Source: Actinoplanes octamycinicus (lineage in GTDB: Bacteria > Actinomycetota > Actinomycetes > Mycobacteriales > Micromonosporaceae). From it: 64,000 nt of DNA. This document shows, one piece after another, positions 30,657 through 40,814 of this stretch. Both the position numbers and the translations under genes were made by a program. The notes under the pieces are model-generated. The model did no database searches, was not told the origin of the DNA, and saw only the letters and a program-made list of their open reading frames with translations. The DNA lies in NCBI RefSeq assembly GCF_014205225.1, contig NZ_JACHNB010000001.1, positions 8,041,501 to 8,105,500 on the forward strand. Reading direction: 5' to 3'. Position 1 is the first letter of the stretch; the number at the start of each line of letters is the position of its first letter.

Positions 30657-31652
30657 ATGCGAGCGCTGGTTTTCACCGGGCCCGGCCGAGCCGAGGTGCG
30701 GGACGTGCCGGAGCCGCAGGCCGGACCGGGGCACGTGGTCGTCGAGGTGGAGCGGGTCGGGGTGTGCGGCACCGACGTGGAGCTATTCACCGGGGAGATG
30801 AGCTACCTGCACACCGGGGTGGCGTCCTATCCGCTGCGGCCCGGGCACGAGTGGGCCGGGACGGTCGTCGCGGCCGGGCCCGGGGTGGACCCCGGCTGGG
30901 TCGGGCGGCGGGTCACCGGCGACACCATGATCGGTTGCGGGGAGTGCGCCCGCTGCCGGGCCGGGCGGCACCACGTCTGCCCGGCCCGGCACGAGCTGGG
31001 CTGCCGGGACGGGCTGCCGGGGGCGCTCGCCGAGCGGCTCGCCTTCCCGGCCGCCTATCTGCACGAGCTGCCCGGCTCGGTGGACGCCACGCTCGGGGCG
31101 CTGGTCGAGCCGGGCGGGAACGCGCTGCGGGCGGTCCGGGCGGCGGCCGTCGCGCCCGGCGAACGGCTGCTGATCATCGGGACCGGGACGATCGGGCTGC
31201 TGGCCGCGATGTTCGGCCGGGCGCACGGCGCCGAGGTGCACCTGCTGGGCGAGCAGCCCGCCGAGTCGGTGTGGACCCGGGCGACGCTGCCGGACCTCCC
31301 CTGGGACGGAGTGATCGACGCGACCAACGGGGCCGGGATCCCGAAGCTCGCGGTCGACCTGGTCGAGCCGGGGCGGACGGTGGTCTACATCGGGCTGGCC
31401 GGGACGCCGAGCCTGGTGGACACCCGGGAGATCGTGCTGAAGGACGTGACGACGGTCGGGCTGCTCGGCGCGTCGGCGGGGCTGGGCGGGGCGATCACGG
31501 CGTACGCGGAAGGAAAGGCCGACCCGCGGCCGCTGGTCGCGGCCACGGTCAGCCTGGAGGAGATCGTCGGCGTGCTGGCCGGGAAGCGGCCGCCGGGCGC
31601 CGGTCCCGGCCCGAAGTTCCACGTCGACCCGCGGCTCGGTCAGGGCAGGTAG
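30657..31652 (+). CDS. Zinc-dependent alcohol/polyol dehydrogenase (MDR family)
   Basis: A 331-residue medium-chain dehydrogenase. Catalytic zinc ligands are in VGVCGTDVELF and RPGHEWAG, and the structural zinc cysteines are in GCGECARCRAGRHHVC. The NAD-binding turn is LLIIGTGTIGLLAAMF, and EPGGNALRAV sits where sorbitol- and threonine-type dehydrogenases have EPLA. The Rossmann half looks slightly shortened compared with the usual 340-350 residues. GGAGG lies six bases before the ATG. The substrate is not determined; being divergent from galM suggests a sugar or polyol. The end overlaps the convergent lipoprotein gene by 13 bp. Confidence 0.85.
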   Translation: MRALVFTGPGRAEVRDVPEPQAGPGHVVVEVERVGVCGTDVELFTGEMSYLHTGVASYPLRPGHEWAGTVVAAGPGVDPGWVGRRVTGDTMIGCGECARCRAGRHHVCPARHELGCRDGLPGALAERLAFPAAYLHELPGSVDATLGALVEPGGNALRAVRAAAVAPGERLLIIGTGTIGLLAAMFGRAHGAEVHLLGEQPAESVWTRATLPDLPWDGVIDATNGAGIPKLAVDLVEPGRTVVYIGLAGTPSLVDTREIVLKDVTTVGLLGASAGLGGAITAYAEGKADPRPLVAATVSLEEIVGVLAGKRPPGAGPGPKFHVDPRLGQGR

Positions 31653-32197
31653 ATCTGCTCCAACCGGACGACCTGGCCGTCCTTGATCCAGAACTGGATG
31701 GTGCTGTCCTCCGGAACGTCCTTGAGGAAGGTCGCGAGGCTCACCTTGGTCAGCCCGCTGCCCTTGAACTCGGCGATCAGCGAGTCGGCGGCGACCGGGA
31801 CGGTGCGCAGCTTCTTGTTGTTGTTCCGCAGGTAGTAGCCGGTGCAGTAGTCGTTGTCCTGCTCGGTCTCGCCGTCCTCGGCGCAGGCCTTGACGGCTTG
31901 CTTGCCCTCGTACCACTCGACGAGGTCGTAGGTGATCTGCCGGGTGCCGGCGTCGCCGGAGCGCAGCAGCGCGTACTGGTGGCCGGTCGCCGGATCGGTG
32001 GAGCCGGACTGCTGCGCCTTGGTGGATTTCGAGCTGGGCTTGGCCGACGTGCTGACCGGCGCGGCGGAGGTGACCGGCGCCGCTTCGGTCGCGGTGGGCG
32101 CGGTGGCAGGGGCGCCTGTGGTCGCGCTGCCCTTGCTGTCGCAGGCGGCGACAAACAGCAGGAACAGTATCGGTACGAGAGCAAGCCTGCGGCTCAT
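31640..32197 (-). CDS. Secreted lipoprotein of unknown function
   Basis: A 185-residue lipoprotein. The signal peptide ends in the lipobox FVAAC with the lipidated Cys19. A Ser/Thr/Ala/Pro-rich linker (to about residue 70) leads to a small globular domain with two cysteines (KACAEDGET and NDYCTGYYLR) and a C-terminal part reading STIQFWIKDGQVVRLEQIYL. This resembles small NTF2-like or lumazine-type exported domains, but no family is assigned. It is convergent with the dehydrogenase gene and overlaps it by 13 bp. Confidence 0.7.
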   Translation of the reverse strand: MSRRLALVPILFLLFVAACDSKGSATTGAPATAPTATEAAPVTSAAPVSTSAKPSSKSTKAQQSGSTDPATGHQYALLRSGDAGTRQITYDLVEWYEGKQAVKACAEDGETEQDNDYCTGYYLRNNNKKLRTVPVAADSLIAEFKGSGLTKVSLATFLKDVPEDSTIQFWIKDGQVVRLEQIYLP

Positions 32198-32375
32198 GTC
32201 TTCTCCGGGAGGGCGGGGCGTTGTGCCCTCGAAAGATAGGCCCCAGGCGCTACATCGCGCTGGTCGGTCATGGCAGTCCTGGCGTCCTCGATCAGCAGGA
32301 CCACGATCAGGCGGCGCACACGGGCCACCGACCGAGCAGGTGATGGTTGCTGGGCGCCTGGTACGCCAGCAGCCG

Positions 32376-33368
32376 TCACGCCGTTGGCGGTAGCCCCATC
32401 AATTGCAGCGGGAAGTACAGCCGGACGCTGGTGGCATCGGTCGTGGTCCGGGTGAGCACGGAGTCCGCCGCTTGCCGGGCCACCCAGAGACCCATCGGGT
32501 CTTGCACGCTGACCGGGGACCGGTATCCGGCGTCGCCGGGGATCGGCCGGCATCCCGCGTCGTCGACCTGCACGATCAGGCTGTGGTCGCGGGCCCACGC
32601 GCGGACCCGGACCGGTGGGGCGCCGTGTCGGAACCCGTTGCTGATCACTTCCGAGCAGGCCAGCACCAGCTGGGCGTGGGCTGGGGCGTCGAATCCGTAG
32701 CTGTGCGCCCAGGCTCGCAGGTCCGCACGGCTGAGACGGAGCTGGTTCTTCGAGGTCAGCCGGGTGTCGAGGTCTACCTGTGCGGGCAACGGCGTCAGCG
32801 GCTGCTGGCCGCGCCGGATCAGGTAGTCGGCCGGATCGACGAAACGGGGGTTCGGCACCTCGCCCAGCGGCGTCAGCTCGTGGTCATGCGTTTCGTAGAT
32901 GGCGTCGATGATCTCGGCGGGATACCGGCGGGCGTCCCACACACAGGTCCGCGAGCAGGTGGCTTCGGTGACGGTGTCGTTGGCGGCAGCCTCGTACCCG
33001 ATCAGGGCGGTGAGACGGTCGGGCACCGGCGTGCCGTCGAGGGTCGGGTCCGGCTCACTGACCAGGTAGAGCGGCTGCCTCCTGGCATGCCGGTCCTGCA
33101 TCACGCTGGCCAGATGCGAGATGGCGACGCCGAGGCGGGTACTGCGGGTCAGCGACGGGACCCACTGCACCATGTCGGCCGCGGCGCCCATCCGGTCGCG
33201 CACCCGGCGTTCGGTACCGGAACTGACGGCCACCAGCACCGCCCGCCCCGCATCGATCTGCCGGTACAGGTGCGGTACCAGCGAGTCGTCGATGGTCGTG
33301 TCGGACTCGACCACCAGCGCGGTGTGCCGGGGACCGTCACGGCGGGTCCCGTCCAACGTCGCGGTCAA
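32376..33368 (-). CDS. MEDS sensor / anti-sigma-factor-type ATPase
   Basis: A 330-residue protein. The N-terminal two thirds resemble the MEDS/DcmR sensory domain (RHTALVVESD, GRAVLVAVSS, and the central YPAEIIDAIYETHDHEL). The C-terminal 130 residues are an RsbW-like HATPase_c_2 domain (LVLACSEVISNGFRHGA with the Mg/ATP-binding Asn, VQVDDAGCRP, DPMGLWVARQ). Such ATPases phosphorylate STAS partners or bind sigma factors. I choose a TTG start at 33368 because GAGGGGAGG lies four bases before it; an in-frame ATG at 33482 is an alternative. It follows the STAS gene on the same strand, an expected partner. Confidence 0.8.
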   Translation of the reverse strand: MTATLDGTRRDGPRHTALVVESDTTIDDSLVPHLYRQIDAGRAVLVAVSSGTERRVRDRMGAAADMVQWVPSLTRSTRLGVAISHLASVMQDRHARRQPLYLVSEPDPTLDGTPVPDRLTALIGYEAAANDTVTEATCSRTCVWDARRYPAEIIDAIYETHDHELTPLGEVPNPRFVDPADYLIRRGQQPLTPLPAQVDLDTRLTSKNQLRLSRADLRAWAHSYGFDAPAHAQLVLACSEVISNGFRHGAPPVRVRAWARDHSLIVQVDDAGCRPIPGDAGYRSPVSVQDPMGLWVARQAADSVLTRTTTDATSVRLYFPLQLMGLPPTA

Positions 33369-33552
33369 CGATCCTCCCCTCGTCACCGCCTGCGGGAATG
33401 CCGGGAATTCAACTCTTGTCCCTGGTATATCCGGCGTATTGCACAGGTGCAACGTCAGCGCCACCTGCGTGGAGCACAGCACCCGAACGGTCCTGTTCGC
33501 GCCCTTGGCCAGGGCCCCGAGCTGGACCAGTGCTGCAGGGTTCAGGGGCCGG

Positions 33553-34011
33553 CTATGTGAGAAGGCTTTCGACGCCGAGCATGCGCAGCACCTGTTTGAC
33601 GCTGCGGTGAGGGTTGCGCAGCGTGCAGCTGAGGCCGCTGCGGGCCGCGGCCTGTTCTACTGCCAGCAGCTCGCGAACGCCGGCAGCGTCACAGAAGGTC
33701 ACTCGCTCTGCGTCGATGACGAGCGTCGCAGCGGTGGTCCCTCCAAGGAGGGTCGTCAGCCAGCGTGCCAGGTTTCGGGCGTTGGCCATGTCGATCTCGC
33801 CGTCGAGGGTGACGACCAGCTGCTGGCTGTCCGTTCGTGTGACCGCGCCTGCCAGGGTTCCTCTGCTGTCGGCGCGCCAGTGGTGGGAGGCATCCTTACG
33901 CACGGCGATCCTGGCCGCCTCTCCTGCCGACGCCGCGCGCGGGCCGCCGTGGAATGGCCATGCAGGAACAGCTGGTCCCGGCGACCGGGGCTGCATCGGT
34001 CGGTGCGGCAT
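33553..34011 (-). CDS. STAS-domain anti-sigma-factor antagonist-like protein
   Basis: A 152-residue protein. About 60 residues with no recognised fold precede a STAS domain (QQLVVTLDGEIDMANARNLA, ATLVIDAERVTFCDAAG, and the end KQVLRMLGVESLLT). In SpoIIAA/RsbV proteins the motif DSSG carries the regulatory phosphoserine. Here it is D108-A-A-G, so classical phosphorylation by an anti-sigma kinase is not possible. The next gene downstream encodes a MEDS/RsbW-like ATPase. A constitutively active antagonist, or a domain with another binding role, is inferred. The true start could lie downstream of 34011. Confidence 0.8.
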   Translation of the reverse strand: MPHRPMQPRSPGPAVPAWPFHGGPRAASAGEAARIAVRKDASHHWRADSRGTLAGAVTRTDSQQLVVTLDGEIDMANARNLARWLTTLLGGTTAATLVIDAERVTFCDAAGVRELLAVEQAAARSGLSCTLRNPHRSVKQVLRMLGVESLLT

Positions 34012-34353
34012 CGGTGAGCGCTGCGGTCAGTTCTGCCATCTCCTACCCCCCAGGAGTAGTCGGCGTGAGGGCGTGCAGCGGGCTCAATGCGACGGACCGA
34101 GCATCAGATGCTGCAAGACGCATCTATTGAAGCCGGATGCTTGAGCGTCCGCGCACTTGAAAACTTTTGCAGCTGAGAAACAATACCATCGTTCGAAACA
34201 TCATTGTCATGTTGAGCGTCGTCGGTCGCCCGGGCTATCGATCTGATCTTCCGGATTTCGCCGTGTATGTTGGACGCACGCTGCGATACTGCGCTGCTCA
34301 GCGGCTGTAGGAGCCGACAATGTCGTGACTCAAGCCATGGTGAGGGACTTCTT
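34012..34353. other. Divergent intergenic region, AT-richer
   Basis: About 342 bases between the STAS and ArsR gene starts. The stretch at 34140-34270 is clearly lower in GC than its surroundings (for example GAAAACTTTTGCAGCTGAG), consistent with divergent promoters. No specific promoter or operator can be named. Confidence 0.4.
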
Positions 34354-34692
34354 GTGACGGTGCCGCTGTACCAAGCGAAAGCCGAGATGTTCCGGACCCT
34401 CGGACATCCGGTGCGTATCCGCGTGCTGGAACTGCTCCAGTCCGGCCCCCGGCCGGTCCGCCACCTCATCGACGAGATCGACATCGAGCCGTCCAGTCTG
34501 TCGCAGCAGCTCGCGGTACTGCGCCGAGCCGGCATCGTCGTCTCGTTCCGCGACGGTGGCCAGGTCATGTACGCGTTGAGCACGCCCGCCGTCGCGGATC
34601 TGCTCGCCGCCGGCCGCAACATCCTGGCCGAGGTTCTCACCGACCGCGGCGGTCTGCTTGCCCAATTGCAGGCCCATCAGGACTCCAGCTAG
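34354..34692 (+). CDS. ArsR-family winged-helix regulator
   Basis: A 112-residue regulator. The winged helix-turn-helix spans FRTLGHPVRIRVLELLQSGP, IEPSSLSQQLAVLRRAGIVV and FRDGGQVMYALSTP. There is no ELCVCDL-type metal-binding box; that position reads PRPVRHLIDEID, so metal sensing through those cysteines is unlikely. The GTG at 34354 is the chosen start, with GAGGGA just upstream. No obvious operon partner follows, and a target cannot be named. Confidence 0.85.
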   Translation: MTVPLYQAKAEMFRTLGHPVRIRVLELLQSGPRPVRHLIDEIDIEPSSLSQQLAVLRRAGIVVSFRDGGQVMYALSTPAVADLLAAGRNILAEVLTDRGGLLAQLQAHQDSS

Positions 34693-35294
34693 CCGCGCCA
34701 GAGACCCAGCGCCCCGGGCTGGCCCACGTAGATCGACAATGCCTGCAGCAGGCGCTTCTCATCGAACCGTTCCTCCGTCATACGCCCTCATCGTTTCCAT
34801 TCAGCGTGGCGTTGTCGCCACCGCACCGGAGACTGCGGCTCGGGTGGAGCGCGTGCAGCACTCGGCGGCCTTGGATGTTGGGGTTGAAACCGGCTCACTG
34901 TCGATTTGAAGAATTCTGTAACTTCAGATTAATGCGATCCGCAAATGGTAGAACGTGATCGGGTGTGCCGGAGTGTGGGTCACCCTTCCGGGTCGTGCGA
35001 TGAGGGGCGGGTGTGGTTGGTGCCGATGGGTGCGGGCTCCTGCGTCGCGGCTTTCGTGTGCCTCCTCGGGCAGCAGCACCCCACCGACAGTGCCGGCCGT
35101 TGCGGGTCCAGTGGTGCGTGCAGGTGGGCGACGATCCCGGCTGTCAGCGGGGCGCAACCGGCAGGAATAGTTTCTCCGGGGGGAATAGATCCGACACAGA
35201 CGGTAATGCCCGGCGAAGGAAAGTCGCCATCAAGATCATGACGTGGTGCGCCACGCAGTCGTCGCTTCCTCAGCTTCCCGATGATCACCGCTAG
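34693..35294. other. Intergenic region of about 600 bp, no gene seen
   Basis: No supportable gene on either strand. An AT-richer patch lies at 34905-34960, including TGAAG/CTTCA inverted arms around AATTCTGTAA, and may hold a promoter. GGCGAAGGAAAGTCGCC near 35211 can form a small hairpin. I looked for, and did not find, a convincing riboswitch. Confidence 0.4.
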
Positions 35295-37790
35295 ATGGGA
35301 CCGCTCGTGGTTCGGTTGAACGAGGCAGTGTTGCGCGATCCGGTGCGGCTGGCGGCGGTGGGCGCCGTCCGCCGCCGATGGCCGGCCGCGCCGCCGCCGA
35401 TGGATGCGATCGCCCGGCTGGCGGCGCGGCTGCTGAACGCGCCGATGGCGGCGATCACGCTGGTCGACGACGTACAGGAGCATTTCGCGGGTGTCCACAA
35501 GCTGCCCCCGGAGCTGACCGGCGACGGGCGGGCGTCGCTGACCTACTCGGTGTGCAAGTACATCGTCAGCCTCGACCAGCCGGTCTGGTCCGCCGACCTG
35601 CTCGCCGAGCAGGACGCGGAACTGCGCGAACATCCGCTGGCGCGACAGTTCGGGGTGCGCGCGTTCGCCGGGGTGCCACTGCGCGACGCGGGCGGCCTGC
35701 CGGTCGGGTCGCTGACCGTCCTGGACATCGTGGCCCGGCCGTGGCCGGTGGAGCACCTGAGCACCCTGGCCGAGGTCGCCGCGCTACTGCACGATGCGGA
35801 TCAGCCGGCCGGGCCGGAAGCGGTGGACGGGCTGAATACCGGGGCCTTGCTCGACAGCGTGCAGGAAGCCTTCCTCGCCGTCGATCCGGACGGCGTCGTC
35901 GTCGGTTTCAACCAGGCCGCCCAGCGGTTGTTCGGCTACACCGCCGAGCAGGTGTGCGGCCGGCACCTGGACGCCAGCCTGATGCCCGGCTACGACGGGC
36001 AGCCGATCGACCTGGCCCTGGGCCGGCTGTTCGAGGCGGCGCCGCGCCGGCCGGTGCTGCGCAGCCTGACCATGCGACACCGCGACGGGCACCGGCTGCC
36101 GGTACGGGCCTCGCTGTCCGTGATCCGCAGCGCCGCCGGCGCCCTGGCCTGCGTCTTCCTCACCGACCTGACCGAGCAGAACGCCGCCGAGCAGCTCGTC
36201 GACCGGCACAGCAGCTTCCTGACCGCGCTGCTGGACAGCCTCTCGGTCGGGGTGGTCGCCTGTGACGAGACCGGCCGAGTCGTACTGCTCAACCACGCGT
36301 TGCGCGAGGTCCGGGGGTGGCCGAAGGACGCGCCGTTGCCGGCCGACTATCCCGCGACGCTGGGAAGTCTGCTGCGCTACCCCGACCTGCGGCCGATGCC
36401 GTGGCAGCAGACACCGCTGATGCGGGCCTTGCACGGCGAGCATGTCGTCGACGCCGATGTGATCGCCATCGTTCCAGGTCACCGGACGCGCCGGTTCTCC
36501 GCTACTGCCCAGCCGATCGTCGGCGCCGACGGCCGCCGGCTCGGCGCGGTCGCGGTGGCCCACGAAGTCACCGCGCTGCGCCGCGTGGAACGCTTCCGCA
36601 TCTGTCATCAGGAGGTCGAACAGCAATTTCGCGTCGCGAAGTCGGCCGCCGACGCGGCGCCGGACATTCTGCGGGCGGTGACCTCCGCGCTGGGCTGGCC
36701 GTGCGCGGAGTTGTTCCTTCTCGATGAGGTCACCGGGTTGTTGCGCTCGGCCGGGCACTACGACGCCACCGGCCACCACGATGACGGGTTCTTCGGGCAC
36801 ACCCCGGTCCGCGGCCAGGGCATCACCGGCCGGGTCTGGGACAGCGGCCAGCCGATCTGGGTGCCCGACATCGCCGGTCTGGAGCAGCCCACACCATACG
36901 AGCTGGACCGCATCCGGATCTGTCTCGGCCGGGGCATCCGCACCGTGCTGGCGGTGCCAGTGCGTGACGGCGGCACCCTGCTCGGCGTGCTCACCTGCTA
37001 CGCGAACACTCCGGAGTTCCACGAGGATCTGCTGACCGTGCTGCTCGACGGGGTCGCCGCGCAGATCGGTGTCTACGTGGCGCTGCGCCGCTCGGAACAG
37101 TTCGCCCGGCAGCTGACCCGCGCCCAGGACGACTTCATCGACCTGGTCGGCCACGAACTGCGCACCCCGCTCACCTCGATCGCGGCCAACGTCGGCCTGC
37201 TCGCCGACGAAGCGACCGCGTTCGACCCCGACCATCGGCACATGATCGAGGTGATCGGCCGCAACACCAGCACCCTGCAGCGGATCGTGGACACCCTGCT
37301 CGACCTCGCCGGCCTCGACTCCGGGCAGATACCGCTCAACGTTCAAGACGTCGACCTCTCCCGGGTCGTGTCCGACGCGATCACCGCCGCCAGCCGGCCC
37401 GGCATCGACACCGACCTGCCCGACCAGCTGCACGTCGGCGGTGACCCGGCCCGGCTCCGCCAGGTCGTCGACGACCTGCTCGCCAACGCCATCACCTACA
37501 GCCCACCCGACAGCCGGATCACGGTCACCCTGCAAGATCACGGCGGGCTCGCCGAGTTGACCATCGCCGACCACGGGATCGGCATCCCGGACGCGGAACA
37601 CGAACGGGCACTGGACCGCTTCTACCGCGGCAGCAACGTGCGCCACCACGGCATCTCCGGCAGCGGCCTGGGCCTCAGCCTCGCCCAGACCATCGTGCGC
37701 CACCACCGCGGCACCATCACCCTCGACGACAACCAGCCCACCGGCACCATCGTCCGAGTCCGCCTGCCGCAGCACCGGTCCCGGCTGTAA
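35295..37790 (+). CDS. Soluble multi-sensor histidine kinase (GAF-PAS-PAS-GAF)
   Basis: An 831-residue cytoplasmic kinase. The domains are an N-terminal GAF (about 30-165; ITLVDDVQEHFAGV), PAS (about 180-300; EAFLAVDPDGVVVGFNQAAQ), PAS (about 310-430; SLSVGVVACDETGRVVLLNH), GAF (about 440-600), HisKA with His620 (LVGHELRTPLTSIAAN) and HATPase_c (ANAITYSPPDSRI, SGSGLGLSLA). It has no receiver, so it should pass phosphate to a separate regulator that is not evident nearby. It is convergent with the hybrid kinase at 37888, with 97 bp between stops. Confidence 0.88.
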   Translation: MGPLVVRLNEAVLRDPVRLAAVGAVRRRWPAAPPPMDAIARLAARLLNAPMAAITLVDDVQEHFAGVHKLPPELTGDGRASLTYSVCKYIVSLDQPVWSADLLAEQDAELREHPLARQFGVRAFAGVPLRDAGGLPVGSLTVLDIVARPWPVEHLSTLAEVAALLHDADQPAGPEAVDGLNTGALLDSVQEAFLAVDPDGVVVGFNQAAQRLFGYTAEQVCGRHLDASLMPGYDGQPIDLALGRLFEAAPRRPVLRSLTMRHRDGHRLPVRASLSVIRSAAGALACVFLTDLTEQNAAEQLVDRHSSFLTALLDSLSVGVVACDETGRVVLLNHALREVRGWPKDAPLPADYPATLGSLLRYPDLRPMPWQQTPLMRALHGEHVVDADVIAIVPGHRTRRFSATAQPIVGADGRRLGAVAVAHEVTALRRVERFRICHQEVEQQFRVAKSAADAAPDILRAVTSALGWPCAELFLLDEVTGLLRSAGHYDATGHHDDGFFGHTPVRGQGITGRVWDSGQPIWVPDIAGLEQPTPYELDRIRICLGRGIRTVLAVPVRDGGTLLGVLTCYANTPEFHEDLLTVLLDGVAAQIGVYVALRRSEQFARQLTRAQDDFIDLVGHELRTPLTSIAANVGLLADEATAFDPDHRHMIEVIGRNTSTLQRIVDTLLDLAGLDSGQIPLNVQDVDLSRVVSDAITAASRPGIDTDLPDQLHVGGDPARLRQVVDDLLANAITYSPPDSRITVTLQDHGGLAELTIADHGIGIPDAEHERALDRFYRGSNVRHHGISGSGLGLSLAQTIVRHHRGTITLDDNQPTGTIVRVRLPQHRSRL

Positions 37791-37887
37791 CGCCGGCAAC
37801 ATAGGTGTTCCGGAACTGCCGCCGTGCCACCTGGCCGGCGGAGGCGGTGCCCCCACCGTGACCAGCCGGCACACCAGATGGCTGTGG

Positions 37888-40707
37888 TCAGGCCGGGACG
37901 TGCTCGTCGGCCAGTTCTGCAGCGATCGTCCGCAGGACGGGAAGCAGTTGTCGCAGCTCGTCACGGAGGGCGGCGACGGTGGTGTCAGGTTCGGGGAGCT
38001 TTCCGGCGCGGGCGGTGTGTTCCAGATCGGCGAGCAGGGCGGCGAGAGTGGTGGCGCCGAGGTTCGCCGCGGAGCCCTTCATCGCGTGAGCGTGATCGCG
38101 GACCGCTCCGGCGTCCCCGGTGGTGAGCAGTTGCTGCAGTTCGGTGACGCTGTCCGGGGTTTTGCTGATGAACGAGGTGAGGATCCGGTTCAGCAGCCGG
38201 CGCTCCGCCGGTCCGGGGTCTCCGTCGGTGATCTCGTCGAGCCGGGTCCGGATGGCGTGCTCACGGGCTTGCGGGACGGCTGGCTCGGTGACCGGCTTGC
38301 CGGCGGGGTCGCCGTCGCGCGGCGTGCGGTCGGCGGCGGAGTCGAGTGCGGCGGCCAGGTCGCTGGGACGTACCGGTTTGGCGAGGAAGTCGTCCATGCC
38401 GGCGGCCGCGCATGCTGCCCGGTCTTCCTGCAGGGCGTTGGCGGTCATGGCGATGATCCGCGGTTGGCGGGCGCCCGGGATCTCGGCGCGGATGCGGCGG
38501 GTGGCGTCGAGGCCGTCGAGGACGGGCATTTGCATGTCCATCAGGACGACGTCGTAGTCGGCGCGCAGCATGGCGTGCACGGCTTCCAGGCCGTTGGCGA
38601 CCGCGTCGACGCGGTGACCGAGCTTGGCGAGCATGGTCTGGGCGACCTTCTGGTTGATCTGGTTGTCCTCGGCCAGCAGGATCCGCAGGACGCGGGCCGG
38701 CCGGGCCACCGGTGGTGCGGTAGCGGGCTGCGCCACGCCGGCCGCCAGCTCGGGAGTGAGGATCTGCGTCAGCGTGGTGCGCAGGGTTGCCGGGCGTACG
38801 GGTTTGGCCATGACGGCGGCGAACACGTCGCGCTGGCCTGGCTCGGGACGCCAGGTGACGCTGCTGAGCAGTACCAGCGGCATCAGCGTGACGCCGGTAG
38901 CCGCGGCACGCGCGTGAAGCATGTGGGCCAGCTGCAGGCCGTCGGTGTCGGGCATGTGCATGTCCAGTACCGCCACGTCGAAGGCGCCGCCGTTGTCGAT
39001 CGCGGCGAGTGCCTCGGCTGCGCCGCCGACGGCGACGCAGGTGATGCCCCAGCTGGTCAGCTGGGTTTGCAGCACGGCGCGGTTGGTGGCGTTGTCGTCG
39101 ACGATCAGGACCCGCCGGCCTGCCGGGGTCGCCGGCACGGTGTCGGCCGGTTGTGGGCAGGCGTGCAGCATGACGGTCGTGGTGAAGGTCGAGCCGACGC
39201 CTGGCGTGCTGGTGACGGTGATGTCGCCGTCCATGGCCTGGGCGAGGCGGCGGCTGATCGCCAGTCCGAGCCCGGTTCCGCCGTAGAGGCGGGTGGTGGA
39301 GTTGTCGATCTGGCTGAAGGAGCGGAACAGCCGGTCGGTGCGGTCGGCGGGGATACCGATCCCGGTGTCACGCACGGCGAGGTGCAGTCGTACCGCTTCG
39401 TCGCCGTGGTGCTCGGCGGTGGCCGTGACGACGACTTCGCCGGTGGCGGTGAACTTGACCGCGTTCGACAGCAGGTTGACCAGGATCTGCCGCAGCCGGG
39501 TGACGTCTCCGCGCAGCAGAGCGGGACACGACGCGTCCACCTGGGCGATGAGTTCCAGGCCTTTGTCGGCGGCGTGCACGGCGACCAGGGCCAGCGAGCT
39601 GTCGATGCAGTCGCGTAGCTCGAACGTGGCGTCTTCCAGGTCCAGCTGCCCCGACTCGATCTTGGAGAAGTCCAGGATGTCGTTGATGATCACCAGCAGT
39701 GCTTCGCCGCTGTCGCGGACGGTGGTCACGTACTCCCGCTGCTCCGCGGTCAGCTCGGTGTCGAGCAGCAGTCCGGTCATACCGATGACGGCGTTCATCG
39801 GGGTGCGGATCTCGTGGCTCATCGTGGCCAGGAACGCTGATTTCGCCTGGGCCGCGTTCACCGCTTCGTCGCGGGCGGCGAGCACGGTTTCGGTGGCGGT
39901 GTTCACCGCCTGCGCCATCTCGGTGATTTCTGCCGTGCCCTGGACACGGTGCTGCGGCGCCTGCTGGCCGGCGATGACCGCCCGCGCGGCGGCGGTCACG
40001 CCGGAGATGCTCTTGCTGACCTTGCGGGTGGCCCAGCCGGCGCCGGCGCCGACGAGCAACGCCGCGGCCAGCGAGCCCCACAGGATCACCCGGCGGGTCT
40101 GTGCCCCGGCGGCAGCGCTGGCCTGCAGGTGCCGGTCCAGCACCTGCTGCTCATGCCGGCGCATCGCCTCGATCGTGTCTTCGACGCGGGTCATGTAGGC
40201 GGCGCCACGGTCGGTGTTCACGACCGTTTGCGCCGCGGCGAAGCCGCGGGTGCGGCGCAGCGTGACAGTTTCGGCGAGCTCGTCGAGTTTGGCGTGCAAC
40301 GGTGCGCGCAGCTGGGTCAGCAGGCGCCGTTGCGTGGGGTCACCGGCGGTGAGCTGCTCGATGACCGTGACCGTGCCGGGTATCGCGGTGATCGCCTCCT
40401 GGTACGGCTGCAGGTACTGCTCGTCACCGGTGATCACGAAGCCGCGCTGGCCGCGTTCGGCGTCGTCGACCTGGCTCACCAGCCGGGACAGCTCGGCCAG
40501 CACCCGGTGTGCCTGCTCGACCGGCACCCGGTCGTCCACCAGCGATCCGATGCGCACGAAGGCGCTGCCACCGACGATCACCAGCGCTGCGACCGCACAC
40601 ACGTATCCGGCGGTCAGCATCCGTGCGATGGTCCATCGGCGCAGCCGGCCCACCAGCCGGGACGCGAACGCCGGCCGGCGGGTCGGCAGACTCCTTGTCG
40701 CGATCAC
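37888..40707 (-). CDS. CHASE3 hybrid histidine kinase with two receivers and HPt
   Basis: A 939-residue membrane kinase. One helix (about 30-52) leads to an external CHASE3-type domain ([20 protein letters not shown]), and a second helix (about 207-225) to HAMP. HisKA with His298 ([14 protein letters not shown]) and HATPase_c ([11 protein letters not shown]) follow. The receivers are [17 protein letters not shown] and [17 protein letters not shown], the latter with the [11 protein letters not shown] phosphoacceptor. A C-terminal HPt carries His874 in [11 protein letters not shown]. This is a complete phosphorelay in one chain, like BarA/EvgS-type kinases. The final output regulator is not in the neighbourhood. 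Confidence 0.9.
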   Translation of the reverse strand: MIATRSLPTRRPAFASRLVGRLRRWTIARMLTAGYVCAVAALVIVGGSAFVRIGSLVDDRVPVEQAHRVLAELSRLVSQVDDAERGQRGFVITGDEQYLQPYQEAITAIPGTVTVIEQLTAGDPTQRRLLTQLRAPLHAKLDELAETVTLRRTRGFAAAQTVVNTDRGAAYMTRVEDTIEAMRRHEQQVLDRHLQASAAAGAQTRRVILWGSLAAALLVGAGAGWATRKVSKSISGVTAAARAVIAGQQAPQHRVQGTAEITEMAQAVNTATETVLAARDEAVNAAQAKSAFLATMSHEIRTPMNAVIGMTGLLLDTELTAEQREYVTTVRDSGEALLVIINDILDFSKIESGQLDLEDATFELRDCIDSSLALVAVHAADKGLELIAQVDASCPALLRGDVTRLRQILVNLLSNAVKFTATGEVVVTATAEHHGDEAVRLHLAVRDTGIGIPADRTDRLFRSFSQIDNSTTRLYGGTGLGLAISRRLAQAMDGDITVTSTPGVGSTFTTTVMLHACPQPADTVPATPAGRRVLIVDDNATNRAVLQTQLTSWGITCVAVGGAAEALAAIDNGGAFDVAVLDMHMPDTDGLQLAHMLHARAAATGVTLMPLVLLSSVTWRPEPGQRDVFAAVMAKPVRPATLRTTLTQILTPELAAGVAQPATAPPVARPARVLRILLAEDNQINQKVAQTMLAKLGHRVDAVANGLEAVHAMLRADYDVVLMDMQMPVLDGLDATRRIRAEIPGARQPRIIAMTANALQEDRAACAAAGMDDFLAKPVRPSDLAAALDSAADRTPRDGDPAGKPVTEPAVPQAREHAIRTRLDEITDGDPGPAERRLLNRILTSFISKTPDSVTELQQLLTTGDAGAVRDHAHAMKGSAANLGATTLAALLADLEHTARAGKLPEPDTTVAALRDELRQLLPVLRTIAAELADEHVPA

Positions 40708-40814
40708 ACAGCAGTCATCGTCGGCCGGCTGACCATTTCAAGCGGGCTACCCGAACCGCAACTCCACCCGCCGATGACCTCACCTCGGCACCTGGTCCGA
40801 GTGCCGCCGGGACC

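Noticed and set aside
34693..35294. Possible riboswitch in the leader of the kinase gene, including c-di-GMP types
   Set aside because: None of the conserved core blocks could be placed; only small GC hairpins are present.
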